From Shinella sp. CPCC 101442 (lineage in GTDB: Bacteria; Pseudomonadota; Alphaproteobacteria; Rhizobiales; Rhizobiaceae): a DNA stretch of 64,000 bases. Where the stretch lies: positions 186,001-250,000 of the forward strand of contig NZ_JALIQS010000004.1 in assembly GCF_024704725.1 (NCBI RefSeq), written 5' to 3'. Numbering within the stretch: the first letter of the stretch is position 1; each line of letters begins with the position of its first letter. The notes beneath the pieces were generated by a model. The model was not told the DNA's origin, searched no databases, and worked only from the letters and a program-made list of their open reading frames with translations. Position numbers and translations under genes: made by a program. Shown here piece by piece: positions 45,824 to 55,266 of the stretch.

Positions 45824-45893
45824 ATGCTCTGGTTTTGCGCAAGACGTAAAACCAGAGCATTTTGCAGTTTGAAGAAAACTGGAAATGCTCTGG
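45824..45893 (+). repeat. Competing-hairpin palindromic element
   Basis: The arm ATGCTCTGG (45824-45832) can pair with CCAGAGCAT at 45852-45860, extended to a perfect 13-bp stem. That second arm can instead pair with ATGCTCTGG at 45885-45893 (11-bp stem with an inner CAGTTT/AAACTG hairpin). The two folds exclude each other. It lies 93 bases upstream of the RhtA-like gene. It may be a dispersed repeat or a transcription attenuator. Confidence 0.6.
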
Positions 45894-45985
45894 TATCAAT
45901 TTTCTTGAAGCAAGGCGTCACGATTATCCATTTGTCTGATGGCAGACCCTCCTCTAGGACTGGGTGCCCTAGGGAGGAGTTTTCC

Positions 45986-46894
45986 ATGGCAGATCAACAG
46001 GCGACAGCCGGCGGCAGCGGGTTTTCGGGCTCGGGCAATGCGGGGCTCATCACGGGCATCCTGCTCTGCTTCGGCTCCATGTCGAGCATCCAGTTCGGCT
46101 CGGCCTTTTCGGCGACGGCCATCGATTCCTTCGGGCCCTCGACCACGACCTTCCTGCGCCTCGTCATGGCAGCGACTATCCTCGCACTGATCGTGCGCCC
46201 GCCGATGCGTTCCTACAGCCGCGAGCAATGGAAGAGCGCCCTCATGCTCGGCGCGACCATGGCGGCGATGACGCTGTGTTTTTTCGCTTCCATCGACCGC
46301 ATCCCGCTCGGCCTTGCCGTCGCCATCGAGTTCCTGGGGCCGCTCGCGGTCGCCACCTGGTCGCTTGGCGCGGGCTGGCGGCTGATCTGGCCCGTCGCGG
46401 CCTTTATCGGCGTCGTGCTGCTGTCGCATGACGGCGCGGGTTGGGTCGGCGATCCCACCGGCATGTTGTTCGCCTGCGGCGCGGGCGTCGGCTGGGGCAT
46501 CTATATCATTCTCATGAAGAAGACCGGCGCGGTGTTCAAGGGCCTCGAAGGGCTCTCCATGTCGCTGATCTTCGCCGCCATCGTCGCCGCACCCTTCGGC
46601 TTGCCGCGGGTCGGCGAGGCGATGAACCCGGAAGGGCTCGGCATGATGCTTGGGCTTGCCGTGCTCGTGCCGCTCTTTCCCTATGCCCTGGAAATGATCG
46701 CGCTGCGCCGCATGCCGATGTCTGCCTTCGGCATCCTGATGAGCCTTGAGCCGGCGCTCGGCGCACTGGCCGGTTTCCTGGTGCTCAGCCAGCCGATGAC
46801 GCCCTTGCAGATGCTCGGCACAGCGCTCGTCGTTGCGGCCAGCGCCGGGGTCACATCGAGCGGAAAGGGCGAAGATGAGGCCAAATCGGCCTGA
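45986..46894 (+). CDS. RhtA-like EamA-family exporter
   Basis: The 302-residue protein has ten predicted helices in two EamA repeats, with FGSMSSIQFGSAFSATAID in TM1, PLGLAVAIEFLGPLAVA near 105 and YALEMIALRRMPMSAFGILMS in the second repeat split around LEPALGALAGFLVL. These are typical of the RhtA threonine/homoserine efflux group. The substrate is inferred only from subgroup features. GGGAGGAG precedes the ATG at 45986. Confidence 0.87.
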   Translation: MADQQATAGGSGFSGSGNAGLITGILLCFGSMSSIQFGSAFSATAIDSFGPSTTTFLRLVMAATILALIVRPPMRSYSREQWKSALMLGATMAAMTLCFFASIDRIPLGLAVAIEFLGPLAVATWSLGAGWRLIWPVAAFIGVVLLSHDGAGWVGDPTGMLFACGAGVGWGIYIILMKKTGAVFKGLEGLSMSLIFAAIVAAPFGLPRVGEAMNPEGLGMMLGLAVLVPLFPYALEMIALRRMPMSAFGILMSLEPALGALAGFLVLSQPMTPLQMLGTALVVAASAGVTSSGKGEDEAKSA

Positions 46895-46968
46895 AATGCG
46901 GCCTCTTTCATGTTCCTGCCGCAATCGCTAGGTTGAAGCAGAATCATCGATGTTTCCGGGGATGCTCC

Positions 46969-47631
46969 ATGTTGAAGAAAGTTGCGCTCGTCGCGCTCGC
47001 CGCGACCTACCTTTCCGCCTGCACGACGACGGATCCCTATACGGGTGAGCGAAAGGTCTCCAACACGGCCGGCGGTGCCGCCATCGGCGCGGGCATGGGG
47101 GCCGTTGCGGGCCTGCTCATCGGCAACAACCCCGTACAGCGCCGCAACGCGGCCCTGATCGGCGCGGGTGTCGGCGCGCTTGCCGGCGGCGCCATCGGCA
47201 ACTACATGGACAATCAGGAATCCGAACTGCGTGCGCAGCTGCAGGGCACCGGCGTTTCCGTGACGCGTGTCGGCGAACGCATCGTTTTGAACATGCCCTC
47301 GAACGTTACCTTCGCGACGGACCAGGACCAGGTGATCCCGCCGTTCTACCCGACGCTCGATTCCGTTGCGATCGTGCTGCGCAAGTTCGACCGCACGCTG
47401 ATCGATGTCGACGGCCACACCGACTCGGTCGGCAATGCCGCCTACAACATGGATCTCTCCAACCGCCGCGCAAACTCGGTGGCCAACCATCTCGCCTCGC
47501 GCGGCGTCGATCCGCGCCGCATGTCGGCCATGGGTTACGGCCTGGAACGCCCGATCGCCTCCAACGCGACGGAAGCCGGCCGCGCGCAGAACCGCCGCGT
47601 GGAAATCTCCATCTCGCCGCTCAAGAACTGA
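46969..47631 (+). CDS. OmpA-family outer-membrane lipoprotein
   Basis: The 220-residue protein has a lipoprotein signal with lipobox LSAC (Cys18). A glycine-zipper region follows, with NTAGGAAIGAGMGAVAGLLIG and a repeat GAGVGALAGGAIGNYMD (about 32-85). The OmpA peptidoglycan-binding domain comes last, with DVDGHTDSVGNAAYNMDLSN, SMGYG-like AMGYGLERPIASN and QNRRVEI. It anchors the outer membrane to peptidoglycan (YiaD-like). It is monocistronic with a clear terminator. Confidence 0.93.
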   Translation: MLKKVALVALAATYLSACTTTDPYTGERKVSNTAGGAAIGAGMGAVAGLLIGNNPVQRRNAALIGAGVGALAGGAIGNYMDNQESELRAQLQGTGVSVTRVGERIVLNMPSNVTFATDQDQVIPPFYPTLDSVAIVLRKFDRTLIDVDGHTDSVGNAAYNMDLSNRRANSVANHLASRGVDPRRMSAMGYGLERPIASNATEAGRAQNRRVEISISPLKN

Positions 47632-47658
47632 GCCTGCAAACGCATCACCGGATGTTAC

Positions 47659-47689
47659 GAAGGGCCGTTTTACGGCCCTTCTTCGTTTC
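47659..47689 (+). terminator. Terminator of the OmpA-family gene
   Basis: A perfect 10-bp stem GAAGGGCCGT/ACGGCCCTTC with a TTT loop is followed by TTCGTTTCT. It begins 28 bases after the stop codon. Confidence 0.85.
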
Positions 47690-47738
47690 TGCCCTATGCG
47701 CGGTGTGCCGCGGAGGAAACGACCCCACAAAGGCCTTG

Positions 47739-48563
47739 TCATGGCCCTTCCCTGTTGGGCGCCCATTCCAGCCGTTTGTAGTCGAAACCATATTCCAGCG
47801 TCGGCTTGATGATCTCGAAATAGGGCGAGAGGTCGAAGTCGCGCGGCGTGTAGAGCGAGTGGTGGCGGATGTGCAGGATTTCGTCGCGCGAGTAGGTCGA
47901 TGTTGCGGCCGCATGGCCGGGTGCGCGCGTGACGTCCGGCAGGATCGGGTAGCGGATGCGCTCGAAGGCCTCGGCGATCAGCGTCGAGCAGATCGCCCGC
48001 GTCGGGTCGCCTGAGCCGAAGGCGATCATGCGGCGGCGCCAGCGCACCGGGATGGGCGGTGTCGGCAGGAAATAGCGCAGCATGTCGGTGATGTTCTTCA
48101 TGTCGTATTTCAGCCCGAGGCGCGAGACCATGAAGGAGACCAGCATGTCGCGATCGTCGGGCGTCAGGCCGACGGGCCGGCAGATGCGCGTGTTGTAGGT
48201 GCGGTACTTGGTGAGCGGCACGGCCACGCAGCCGTCGCCGATATTGACCTCGATGAGTTGCGGCCGTTCCGTCGCGGGCAGCGCCGCCTGCTCCAGCGTC
48301 AGCGGCACCTGATCGCCGATGAACAGGGCGGCATGCGACCAGGTCGATTGCGTGAGATACTTGATCGCCGCCGAAATCTTCTGATTGCCTTCCACCAGCA
48401 GGATATCGCCGGGCCGCAGCGTACGCGCCAGCGTTTCGGGATCGGAAGGCGTATAGGGCTCGTAGCCGGAGGTCTGGCTTTGCAGCCGGTCGGCAAGTTT
48501 TCGGCCGAGGCGGTCCATCAGCGTGTCGCGGCTTGCGGAAAGCGGCTTCAGTGCAGCGGTCAC
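47739..48563 (-). CDS. YiiX/YebB-like NlpC/P60-superfamily cysteine hydrolase
   Basis: The 274-residue protein looks like a permuted papain-like (YiiX/PPPDE-like) hydrolase. It has LRPGDILLVEGNQKISAAIKYLTQ near 48-70, the His in STWSHAALFIGD near 73, and the Cys in AICSTLIAEAFERIRYP near 191. The order His before Cys marks circular permutation. Substrates are amide bonds in peptidoglycan or lipids in some relatives; here unknown. No signal peptide is evident. The start is a GTG at 48563 with GGGATGAG upstream; this start is likely but not certain. Confidence 0.8.
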   Translation of the reverse strand: MTAALKPLSASRDTLMDRLGRKLADRLQSQTSGYEPYTPSDPETLARTLRPGDILLVEGNQKISAAIKYLTQSTWSHAALFIGDQVPLTLEQAALPATERPQLIEVNIGDGCVAVPLTKYRTYNTRICRPVGLTPDDRDMLVSFMVSRLGLKYDMKNITDMLRYFLPTPPIPVRWRRRMIAFGSGDPTRAICSTLIAEAFERIRYPILPDVTRAPGHAAATSTYSRDEILHIRHHSLYTPRDFDLSPYFEIIKPTLEYGFDYKRLEWAPNREGP

Positions 48564-48625
48564 GTCTCATCCCTTGCCGTCTCTTCACACGCTACTCTAG
48601 CCTCACGCGCGACATCCTGTCGAGG

Positions 48626-48653
48626 TTGACCTGCTGTCGTCCCTTCCTATATT
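48626..48653 (+). promoter_or_regulatory. mbfA promoter
   Basis: TTGACC (48626-48631) and TATATT (48648-48653) are separated by 16 bases, with the -10 running into the Irr-type operator. Predicted transcription start is near 48660, giving a leader of about 22 bases. Confidence 0.6.
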
Positions 48654-48669
48654 TAGAATTATTCTAAAT
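48651..48669 (+). promoter_or_regulatory. Irr/ICE operator of mbfA
   Basis: ATTTAGAATTATTCTAAAT is a perfect inverted repeat around TTA with the core TTTAGAA-N3-TTCTAAA, the iron-control element bound by Irr in rhizobia. It overlaps the -10, so bound Irr would block transcription in low iron. Confidence 0.85.
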
Positions 48670-48682
48670 TGGATGTTCGACG

Positions 48683-49666
48683 ATGTTCTCCCGCCTTCTC
48701 CGCCCCGGCAAACGCAGTCTCGAATCGCTGAGCGAACAGGAAATCCTGGCGCTCGCCATCACCTCCGAAGAGGATGACGGGCGCATCTATCTGGCCTATG
48801 CCGACGCGCTGCGCGATGCCTATCCCAACTCCGCGCGCGTCTTCGAGGAGATGGCGGCGGAGGAAAGCCATCACCGCCAGATGCTGATCGACCGTCACAT
48901 TGCGCGTTTCGGCGACCGCATTCCGCTGGTGCGGCGCGAATATGTGCGGGATTTTCCGGAGCGCAAACCGGATTGGTTGATCGAGAACATGCCTCTCGAC
49001 AGCATTCGCGCGCAAGCGGAAGCCATGGAGGAGGCGGCTCACCGCTTTTACCTGACGGCTGCCGCGCGCACCGAGGATGCGGCCACGCGAAAGCTGCTGG
49101 GTGATCTGGCGCTGGCGGAGAAATCGCACGAATCGCTCGCCCGGCGGCTTGGCGAGGAACACACACCGGTCGATGTGAAGGAGGAGGAGGACCAGACGGC
49201 GCGGCGGCAATTCGTGCTGACCTATGTGCAGCCCGGCCTTGCCGGCCTGATGGACGGCTCGGTTTCGACGCTGGCGCCGATCTTTGCGGCGGCCTTCGCC
49301 ACGCAGGATACCTGGCAGACCTTTCTGGTCGGCCTCTCGGCCTCGGTCGGCGCGGGCATCTCCATGGGTTTCACGGAAGCCGCCCATGACGACGGAAAAC
49401 TGTCCGGGCGCGGCTCGCCGGTCAAGCGCGGCCTTGCCTCGGGCATCATGACGGCGCTGGGCGGGCTTGGCCACGCGCTGCCCTATCTCATTCCGAATTT
49501 CATGCTGGCGACGACGATTGCCGTTTTCGTCGTGTTCGTGGAACTGTGGGCGATCGCCTTCATCCAGAACCGCTACATGGAGACGCCGTTCTTGCGGGCC
49601 GCGATGCAGGTCGTGCTGGGGGGTAGTCTGGTGCTGGCGGCTGGCGTCCTGATCGGCAACGCGTGA
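48683..49666 (+). CDS. mbfA: Membrane-bound ferritin-like iron exporter
   Basis: The 327-residue protein fuses an N-terminal ferritin-like diiron domain to a C-terminal VIT1-type membrane domain. The first part has metal-ligand helices SEEDDGRIYLAYADALRD, EEMAAEESHHRQMLIDRH, AEAMEEAAHRFYLTAAAR and ALAEKSHESLARRL. The second (from about 175) has GLAGLMDGSVSTLAPIFAAAF and GLGHALPYLIPNFML. MbfA exports iron from the cytoplasm and protects against iron and peroxide stress in Bradyrhizobium and Agrobacterium, under Irr control. The operator here matches that regulation exactly. Confidence 0.95.
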   Translation: MFSRLLRPGKRSLESLSEQEILALAITSEEDDGRIYLAYADALRDAYPNSARVFEEMAAEESHHRQMLIDRHIARFGDRIPLVRREYVRDFPERKPDWLIENMPLDSIRAQAEAMEEAAHRFYLTAAARTEDAATRKLLGDLALAEKSHESLARRLGEEHTPVDVKEEEDQTARRQFVLTYVQPGLAGLMDGSVSTLAPIFAAAFATQDTWQTFLVGLSASVGAGISMGFTEAAHDDGKLSGRGSPVKRGLASGIMTALGGLGHALPYLIPNFMLATTIAVFVVFVELWAIAFIQNRYMETPFLRAAMQVVLGGSLVLAAGVLIGNA

Positions 49667-49771
49667 TCACTGCCCGGCGGGGCGGTTCATGTCGCGGACG
49701 ACCCAGCGGAAGAAAAGATAAATGCCGAAGCCCATGGCGGCGACGGGTAGCAGATTGGCAAGCGATTCCAT
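49667..49771 (-). CDS. Putative 34-residue single-pass membrane peptide
   Basis: The frame encodes MESLANLLPVAAMGFGIYLF followed by a short basic tail (FRWVVRDMNRPAGQ), that is, one hydrophobic helix and a cytoplasmic positive end. GAGGTCGAA lies just before the ATG, and AGGAGGG somewhat further. It abuts the mbfA stop codon head to head. Such short membrane peptides are common but hard to verify; an in-frame upstream ATG at 49855 would extend it by 28 residues without hydrophobic character. Confidence 0.45.
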   Translation of the reverse strand: MESLANLLPVAAMGFGIYLFFRWVVRDMNRPAGQ

Positions 49772-49881
49772 TTCGACCTCGTTATCCCTCCTAGAGAGGG
49801 AGTTAAGGTCTCGGTAACCATTCCGCAATCCATCCGCCGGTGACGGTGCGTTCACAAATTGCGACCACCGCTCGCGAAATG

Positions 49882-49909
49882 AAAAACGGGGCGTTACCGC
49901 CCCGTTTTT
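49882..49909. terminator. Terminator of pheT
   Basis: A perfect 12-bp stem AAAAACGGGGCG/CGCCCCGTTTTT with a TTAC loop can act on either strand. It lies directly after the pheT stop codon. Confidence 0.85.
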
Positions 49910-49915
49910 GTGTGA

Positions 49916-52342
49916 TCAGGCGCGCAGCGCACCGCCCGTCGTCTTCATGACATTGCCGACGATCTTGGCGGTCAGCGCCTCGAAATCCTCGTCGGTCAGC
50001 GTTTTGTCCGTCGGCTGGATGACGACTTCGATGGCTACAGACTTCTTGCCTTCGCCGACCGAGGCACCCTCGAACACGTCGAAGACGTTGACGGCGGAGA
50101 TCAGTTTGCGGTCGGCGCCGGTCGCGGCCCGCACGATGGCACCGGCTTCCACCGTCTTGTCGACGACGAAGGCGAAGTCGCGCTTCACGGCCTGCAGCGA
50201 GGAGAGGTCGAGCGCCGGCTTGGTGCGGGTCGCCTTCTTCTTCGGGTCGGGCATGGCATCGACGAAGATCTCGAAGCCGGCAAGCGCGCCGGAGACGTCG
50301 AGCGCGCCGAGAGCCTTCGGATGGAACTCGCCGAAATAGCCGAGAACGATCTTCGGACCCATCTTGATCGTGCCGGAGCGGCCGGGGTGATACCAGGCCG
50401 GCGCGCCGGGCTCGATCTGCACATTGCCCATCGGCAGGCCGCAGGCTTCGATCACGGCGAGCGCATCGGCCTTGGCGTCGTAGACGTCAACCGGCTTGCC
50501 GCCGCCCTTGGCGGCATTCGACCAGAGACGGCCAGCGCCGGCAAGGCTCGCCGTGCCACGGCGCACACCGCCGGCAACCCGGCGCTGGCCTTCGGCCCTG
50601 TCATTCTCATAGGTGCCGGAGACTTCGAAGAGGGCCACGTCGCCGTAGCCCTTGTCGGCATTGCGCTGGGCGGCTGCGAGCAGGCCCGGCAGCAGCGAGG
50701 GGCGCATGTCGGACATGTCTGCCGCGATCGGGTTCGACAGCGCCAGCGACGGCGCGCCGCCGCCGAACAGTTCGGCATGGGCCTTCGGGATGAAGGACCA
50801 GGTGACGGCTTCCAGCATGCCGCGCGAGGCCAGCGCCCGCTTGGCAAGGCGCGAGCGGATCTGCAGCGTGGTCAGGATGCGGCCGTTGACCGCGCCGTGG
50901 CTTTCCAGCGGCGCCGGCTTGATATTGTCGACGCCGTGGATGCGCATGACCTCTTCGACGAGATCCGCCTTGCCATCGACATCGGGACGCCAGGAGGGAA
51001 CCGCGACGGAGACACGCTCGCCGGAGCCCGAAACCTTGAAGCCGAGGCGGGTCAGGATGTTGGCGGCTTCGGCTTCCGATACGTCGAGACCGGTCAGACG
51101 CTTCACTTCGGCGAAGGGGAAATCGACGATCTTGGCGTCAAAACCCTTGTAGCCGACGACGTCGGTTTTAGCCGGCGTGCCGCCGCAGAGTTCGAGCACC
51201 AGTTCGGTGGCGCGCTCGAGGCCGGGCACCATGTATTCCGGGTCCACGCCACGTTCGAAACGGTAACGCGCATCGGTGATGATACCGTGCGAACGGCCGG
51301 TCTTGGCGATGTTCATCGGGTCCCAGAGGGCCGATTCGATCAACACGTCGACGGTATCGGCGTCGCAGCCGGAATGTTCACCACCCATGATGCCGCCGAT
51401 GGACTCGACGCCATTGTCGTCGGAGATGACGATGTTGGCCGGGTTCAGCGTGTATTCGCGCGTGTCGAGCGCCAGCACCTTTTCGCCTTCCGTCGCGCGG
51501 CGCACGACGAGATTACCCTTCACCTTGGCCGCGTCGAAGACGTGCAGCGGCCGGCCCTGGTCGAAGGTCATGTAGTTGGTGATGTCGACGAGCGCGTTGA
51601 TCGGGCGAAGGCCGATGGCCAGCAGCCGCTGCTGCATCCAGCGCGGGCTCGGGCCGTTCTTGACGCCACGCACGAGGCGGAGCGCGAAGCCCGGGCAGAG
51701 ATGTTCGTCGCCGCCGAGATCGAGTGTCACCTTGACCGGCGTCTCATCTTCGACCGCGAAGGACGGCGCCTTCGGTGTCTTGAGCGTGCCGAGGCCGGAG
51801 GCGGCGAGGTCGCGGGCGATGCCAAAAATGCTTGTGCAGTCCGGACGGTTCGGCGTCAGGTTGATCTCGATGACCGGGTCATCGAGGCCGGCATAGGCGG
51901 CATAGCTCTCACCGACCGGCGCATCGGCCGGCAGGTCGATGATGCCGTCATGATTGTCGGAGATTTCCAGTTCCTTCTCCGAGCACATCATGCCGCGGCT
52001 TTCGACGCCGCGAATGGTGCCGATGGCAAGCGTCACGTCGATGCCGGGCACATAGGTGCCGGGCGCCGCAAAGGCGCCGACGAGGCCGGTGCGGGCATTC
52101 GGCGCGCCGCAGACGACCTGGATCGGATCACCCTTGCCGGTGTCGACCATCAGCACGCGCAGCTTGTCGGCGTTCGGGTGCTGTTCGGCCGAGATGACCT
52201 TGGCGATGACGAAGGGCTTGAAGGCCGCCTTGTCGTCGACGTCTTCCACTTCAAGCCCGATCGCCGTCAGCTTCGCGCAGATGTCTTCCAGCGAGGCGTC
52301 GGTATCGAGATGGTCCTTCAGCCAGGAGAGCGTGAATTTCAT
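49916..52342 (-). CDS. pheT: Phenylalanine-tRNA ligase beta subunit
   Basis: The 808-residue subunit forms the alpha2-beta2 synthetase with PheS and carries tRNA binding and editing. It begins [20 protein letters not shown], has the EMAP/tRNA-binding fold (about 40-150, [20 protein letters not shown]), a B3/B4 editing region with ECxx-like [15 protein letters not shown] near 310, B5 with [20 protein letters not shown] near 450, and a C-terminal anticodon-binding domain. AAGGAGAAA precedes the ATG. It is 24 bases downstream of pheS. Confidence 0.97.
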   Translation of the reverse strand: MKFTLSWLKDHLDTDASLEDICAKLTAIGLEVEDVDDKAAFKPFVIAKVISAEQHPNADKLRVLMVDTGKGDPIQVVCGAPNARTGLVGAFAAPGTYVPGIDVTLAIGTIRGVESRGMMCSEKELEISDNHDGIIDLPADAPVGESYAAYAGLDDPVIEINLTPNRPDCTSIFGIARDLAASGLGTLKTPKAPSFAVEDETPVKVTLDLGGDEHLCPGFALRLVRGVKNGPSPRWMQQRLLAIGLRPINALVDITNYMTFDQGRPLHVFDAAKVKGNLVVRRATEGEKVLALDTREYTLNPANIVISDDNGVESIGGIMGGEHSGCDADTVDVLIESALWDPMNIAKTGRSHGIITDARYRFERGVDPEYMVPGLERATELVLELCGGTPAKTDVVGYKGFDAKIVDFPFAEVKRLTGLDVSEAEAANILTRLGFKVSGSGERVSVAVPSWRPDVDGKADLVEEVMRIHGVDNIKPAPLESHGAVNGRILTTLQIRSRLAKRALASRGMLEAVTWSFIPKAHAELFGGGAPSLALSNPIAADMSDMRPSLLPGLLAAAQRNADKGYGDVALFEVSGTYENDRAEGQRRVAGGVRRGTASLAGAGRLWSNAAKGGGKPVDVYDAKADALAVIEACGLPMGNVQIEPGAPAWYHPGRSGTIKMGPKIVLGYFGEFHPKALGALDVSGALAGFEIFVDAMPDPKKKATRTKPALDLSSLQAVKRDFAFVVDKTVEAGAIVRAATGADRKLISAVNVFDVFEGASVGEGKKSVAIEVVIQPTDKTLTDEDFEALTAKIVGNVMKTTGGALRA

Positions 52343-52366
52343 GACAAATTTCTCCTTGGATGCCGG

Positions 52367-53452
52367 TTACGCGCTGAGGCCGCCGAACAGGGTCGGCATG
52401 TCGAGCGGACGGAAGCCGTAATGGCTGAGCCAGCGGACGTCGGCGTTGAAGAAGTCGCGCAGGTCGGGCATGCCGTATTTCAGCATGGCGATGCGGTCGA
52501 GACCCATGCCCCAGGCAAAGCCCTGATACTCGTCGGGATCGAGCCCGCCGGCGCGCAGCACGTTCGGGTGAACCATGCCGCAGCCCAGGATTTCCATCCA
52601 GTCGGTGCCCTCGCCGAACTTGACGATCGGGCCGGACGAGCGATCGCACTGGATGTCGACCTCGAAGGACGGCTCGGTGAACGGGAAGAAGGACGGGCGG
52701 AAGCGCATGGTGACGCTGTCGACCTCGAAGAAGGCCTTGCAGAACTCTTCCAGCACCCAGCGCATGTTGGCGACATTCGCTTTCTTGTCGACCACGAGGC
52801 CTTCGACCTGATGGAACATCGGCGAATGGGTGGCGTCACTGTCCTGGCGATAGGTCTTGCCGGGGATGATGATGCGGATCGGCGGCTTCTGCGCTTCCAT
52901 GGTGCGGATCTGCACGGGCGAGGTGTGCGTGCGCAGCACCTTGCGGTCGCCGTTTTCGTCGGCGGGGAAGAAGAACGTGTCGTGCATTTCGCGGGCCGGG
53001 TGGCCCTCGGGGAAGTTCAGCGCCGTGAAATTATAGTAGTCGGTCTCGACATCGGGGCCTTCGGCGATGGAAAAACCCATATCGGCGAAGATCGCGGTGA
53101 TCTCGTCGACGATCTGGCTGATCGGATGGATGCGGCCGCGCTCGGCGGGTGACGAGCGGACCTGCAGGCTGACATCGACGGTTTCGGCCTTGAGGCGGGC
53201 GTCGATTGCGGCATCGCGCAGCGCCGTCTTGCGCTCGGTGATGGCGTCGGTGACGCGCGTCTTCAGCGCGTTGATCGCAGCCCCGCGCGTCTGGCGCTCT
53301 TCCGGCGACATGGTGCCGAGCGTCTTCAGGAGTTCCGAGACGGAGCCCTTCTTGCCGAGTGCGCCCACGCGCACGGCTTCGATCGCCGCTTCGTCGGAGG
53401 CTGCGGCAACGTCGGAGAGGAGCTGTTGTTCCAAAGTGTCGAGTTCGGTCAT
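52367..53452 (-). CDS. pheS: Phenylalanine-tRNA ligase alpha subunit
   Basis: The 361-residue class II catalytic subunit has the N-terminal coiled coil (residues 1-90), motif 1 [20 protein letters not shown] near 111, motif 2 [13 protein letters not shown] near 173, and the phenylalanine pocket [19 protein letters not shown] near 257. Motif 3 is [20 protein letters not shown] near 315. The Ala/Gly-sensitive position in GFAWGMG is Ala, the natural form. The start is the ATG at 53452, 2 bases from the end of the kinase-like gene. Confidence 0.97.
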   Translation of the reverse strand: MTELDTLEQQLLSDVAAASDEAAIEAVRVGALGKKGSVSELLKTLGTMSPEERQTRGAAINALKTRVTDAITERKTALRDAAIDARLKAETVDVSLQVRSSPAERGRIHPISQIVDEITAIFADMGFSIAEGPDVETDYYNFTALNFPEGHPAREMHDTFFFPADENGDRKVLRTHTSPVQIRTMEAQKPPIRIIIPGKTYRQDSDATHSPMFHQVEGLVVDKKANVANMRWVLEEFCKAFFEVDSVTMRFRPSFFPFTEPSFEVDIQCDRSSGPIVKFGEGTDWMEILGCGMVHPNVLRAGGLDPDEYQGFAWGMGLDRIAMLKYGMPDLRDFFNADVRWLSHYGFRPLDMPTLFGGLSA

Positions 53453-53454
53453 CT

Positions 53455-54309
53455 TTACCTGCTTTGCTTGCGTCGGCCGGGCGGAGAGGTCGAGAGAACC
53501 TCGGACAGATAGCCGGTTGCGGCGAGGAAGCGCCGCAGATCACTACCCATGTGCACGCGCCCGATCAATCGGGTTGGCGACAAAAACTTGCCGAGGAACC
53601 GGAGCATCTTTGCCAGTTCCGCGTCTATCCCGGCTGGTGCGGCGGCGCGCCAGGCGGCAAAGGCCCTGTCGGTCGTCTCGCGCCCGAGAAGGGCGCGGTC
53701 GGCGACCTGCAGGAAGAGCAGCCAGAGGTCGCGCGCCTGTGCGATCGAAAGCGGCATTACCGCTTCCGGCTCCTCCTCGAAATCCATGAAGCCGATGGCA
53801 TCCCCGGCGATGAAGAAGTCGCGTGGATGCGGCCTGCCGTGACAGAGCCCCTTGGCATGCAGCGCGCCGAGATGGGCGGCACAGGCGACGAGCAGATCGT
53901 CATGGCCGGCGGGATCGCTCTTGGCGAGCACTTTGAGACGGGCCGTCACGGTTGGCGCGACATCGGAGAGCACGAGCGCGCTGCCGGAGGAGTAGAGCAC
54001 GTTTGGCACCGGCACACCGGCCTGCGCAAAGGTCGCGATGCGGCGGATTTCCCGCGCGATCATGCCCTTGCTGTTGAGGGAGGGTGAGGGTCGCAGGAAC
54101 GGCTGGTTGAGCAGGCGGGCAAGGCCCCCCTGCAGCCTGGTCCAGACCGGCGGGCGCTCGGTGCCGTAGCGCTTGATCCAGACGGCGCCGAAGGACAGCT
54201 CGACGCGTTCGACGCGGTCGGTCTCACGCGTCAGCGCGGCAAGCAGCGTCTCGATGTCCCCGTCGGTCATGCGGGGGATCGTCTCAAGCGCGATAAGCCT
54301 GCCGTCCAT
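53455..54309 (-). CDS. Kinase-like (aminoglycoside/LPS kinase fold) protein inside the infC-pheT cluster
   Basis: The 284-residue protein has a protein-kinase-like arrangement: [14 protein letters not shown] (candidate Lys) near 38-50, [19 protein letters not shown] with a Glu near 82, a hinge region around VLSDVAP, then the catalytic loop [20 protein letters not shown] near 155-174 and MDFEEEP. The usual HGDxxxxN is HGRxxPRD here, so the catalytic Asp is replaced by Arg, with Asp in the Asn position. It may be a degenerate kinase or a Kdo/WaaP-like variant. It begins 23 bases after a terminator and ends 2 bases before pheS, so it is co-transcribed with pheST. Confidence 0.65.
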   Translation of the reverse strand: MDGRLIALETIPRMTDGDIETLLAALTRETDRVERVELSFGAVWIKRYGTERPPVWTRLQGGLARLLNQPFLRPSPSLNSKGMIAREIRRIATFAQAGVPVPNVLYSSGSALVLSDVAPTVTARLKVLAKSDPAGHDDLLVACAAHLGALHAKGLCHGRPHPRDFFIAGDAIGFMDFEEEPEAVMPLSIAQARDLWLLFLQVADRALLGRETTDRAFAAWRAAAPAGIDAELAKMLRFLGKFLSPTRLIGRVHMGSDLRRFLAATGYLSEVLSTSPPGRRKQSR

Positions 54310-54331
54310 GGCTGCAATCCTGGTTGAAAGC

Positions 54332-54363
54332 AAAAACCCGCACCGGTTCCCCGGCGCGGGTTT
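54332..54363 (-). terminator. Terminator/attenuator between rplT and the kinase-pheST unit
   Basis: On the minus strand, outer arms AAACCCGC/GCGGGTTT and inner CCGG/CCGG around GGAA make a strong stem, then TTTTT. It lies 33 bases past the rplT stop and only 23 bases before the next start codon, so it could act as an attenuator for the downstream synthetase genes. Confidence 0.8.
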
Positions 54364-54396
54364 CACAACGAAGCGAAGATTTGTTGTGAGCGCCGG

Positions 54397-54801
54397 TTAG
54401 TTGACGGCGGTCTCAAACTCGTTCTTCGTGCCGGCGTCCTTGAGGTATTCCAGAGCCTTCTTGGAGGCAGCGACGAGCGCGCCGAAAGCTTCGGTCTCAT
54501 GGATCGCCATGTCCGAAAGCACCTTGCGGTCAACTTCGATGCCAGCCTTGTTCAGGCCGTCGATGAAGCGGCCGTAGGTCAGGCCGTGCTCGCGGACGGC
54601 AGCGTTGATGCGCTGGATCCAGAGAGCGCGGAAGTTGCGCTTGTTGACCTTGCGGTCGCGGTAGGCGAACTGCTTCGAACGGTCAACCGCGGCCTTGGCG
54701 GCGCGGATGGTGTTCTTGCGGCGGCCGTAGAAACCCTTGGCTGCCTTCAGCGTCTTCTTGTGCTTGGCGTGGGAAGTTACGCCGCGTTTTACACGTGCCA
54801 T
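54397..54801 (-). CDS. rplT: 50S ribosomal protein L20
   Basis: The 134-residue RNA-binding protein is needed early in 50S assembly. [20 protein letters not shown] at the start, [20 protein letters not shown], and [20 protein letters not shown] are standard L20 sequence. L20 represses its own operon in E. coli; the order infC-rpmI-rplT is conserved here. The C-terminus is extended by about 15 residues compared with E. coli (118), as is common in alphaproteobacteria. Confidence 0.98.
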   Translation of the reverse strand: MARVKRGVTSHAKHKKTLKAAKGFYGRRKNTIRAAKAAVDRSKQFAYRDRKVNKRNFRALWIQRINAAVREHGLTYGRFIDGLNKAGIEVDRKVLSDMAIHETEAFGALVAASKKALEYLKDAGTKNEFETAVN

Positions 54802-54839
54802 GTCATGATCTCCTTAACGTTTCAAAAGCGCGATTAGTC

Positions 54840-55043
54840 TCAGAGACCGTTCGGCAGATAGTTCTTGATGACCTTCTTGCCATCAGGCTCGGCCAGCACC
54901 ATGGTGCCGCGCGCGTCGCGAATGAACTTGTTGGAACGCTTGATCATGCCGTGGCGCTTGCCGGCGGCAGCTGCAACGACCTTGCCGGTCGCGGTGATCT
55001 TGAACCGCTTCTTGGCAGACGATTTCGTCTTCATCTTGGGCAT
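54840..55043 (-). CDS. rpmI: 50S ribosomal protein L35
   Basis: The 67-residue basic protein has the L35 signature [19 protein letters not shown] at the start and the [19 protein letters not shown] core. It precedes rplT by 38 bases on the same strand, as in most bacteria. A terminator lies between it and infC upstream, so rpmI-rplT may have its own promoter. Confidence 0.98.
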   Translation of the reverse strand: MPKMKTKSSAKKRFKITATGKVVAAAAGKRHGMIKRSNKFIRDARGTMVLAEPDGKKVIKNYLPNGL

Positions 55044-55212
55044 TTTGCTACTCCATTCTTCTTGAATTCGAGGGGCGCTGACGAAAGTGCCTCTCCAGCG
55101 TAAAGAACGGCCACGGCATGCCCTGCCGGACCGTTCGGACGGCGGCTTGTAACCGAAGTCCCCCGAAAGCGCAACCGGATTCGCGAGGGAAGCCGGTTTT
55201 GCGGGCAGAAAT

Positions 55213-55238
55213 GGAAAAGCCGCCCCGAAAGGCGGCTT
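55213..55238 (-). terminator. Terminator after infC
   Basis: An 8-bp stem AAGCCGCC/GGCGGCTT with loop CCGAAA (55217-55238) is followed on the minus strand by a short T-rich run. It lies 28 bases after the infC stop. Confidence 0.65.
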
Positions 55239-55266
55239 GATCCGTGTACCGCAAGGGCCAGAGGAC

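Noticed and set aside
50321-53152. 943-codon open frame on the plus strand opposite pheT and pheS
   Set aside because: It is antisense to two unmistakable synthetase genes, has no domain or ribosome site, and long antisense frames are common in GC-rich DNA with biased third positions.
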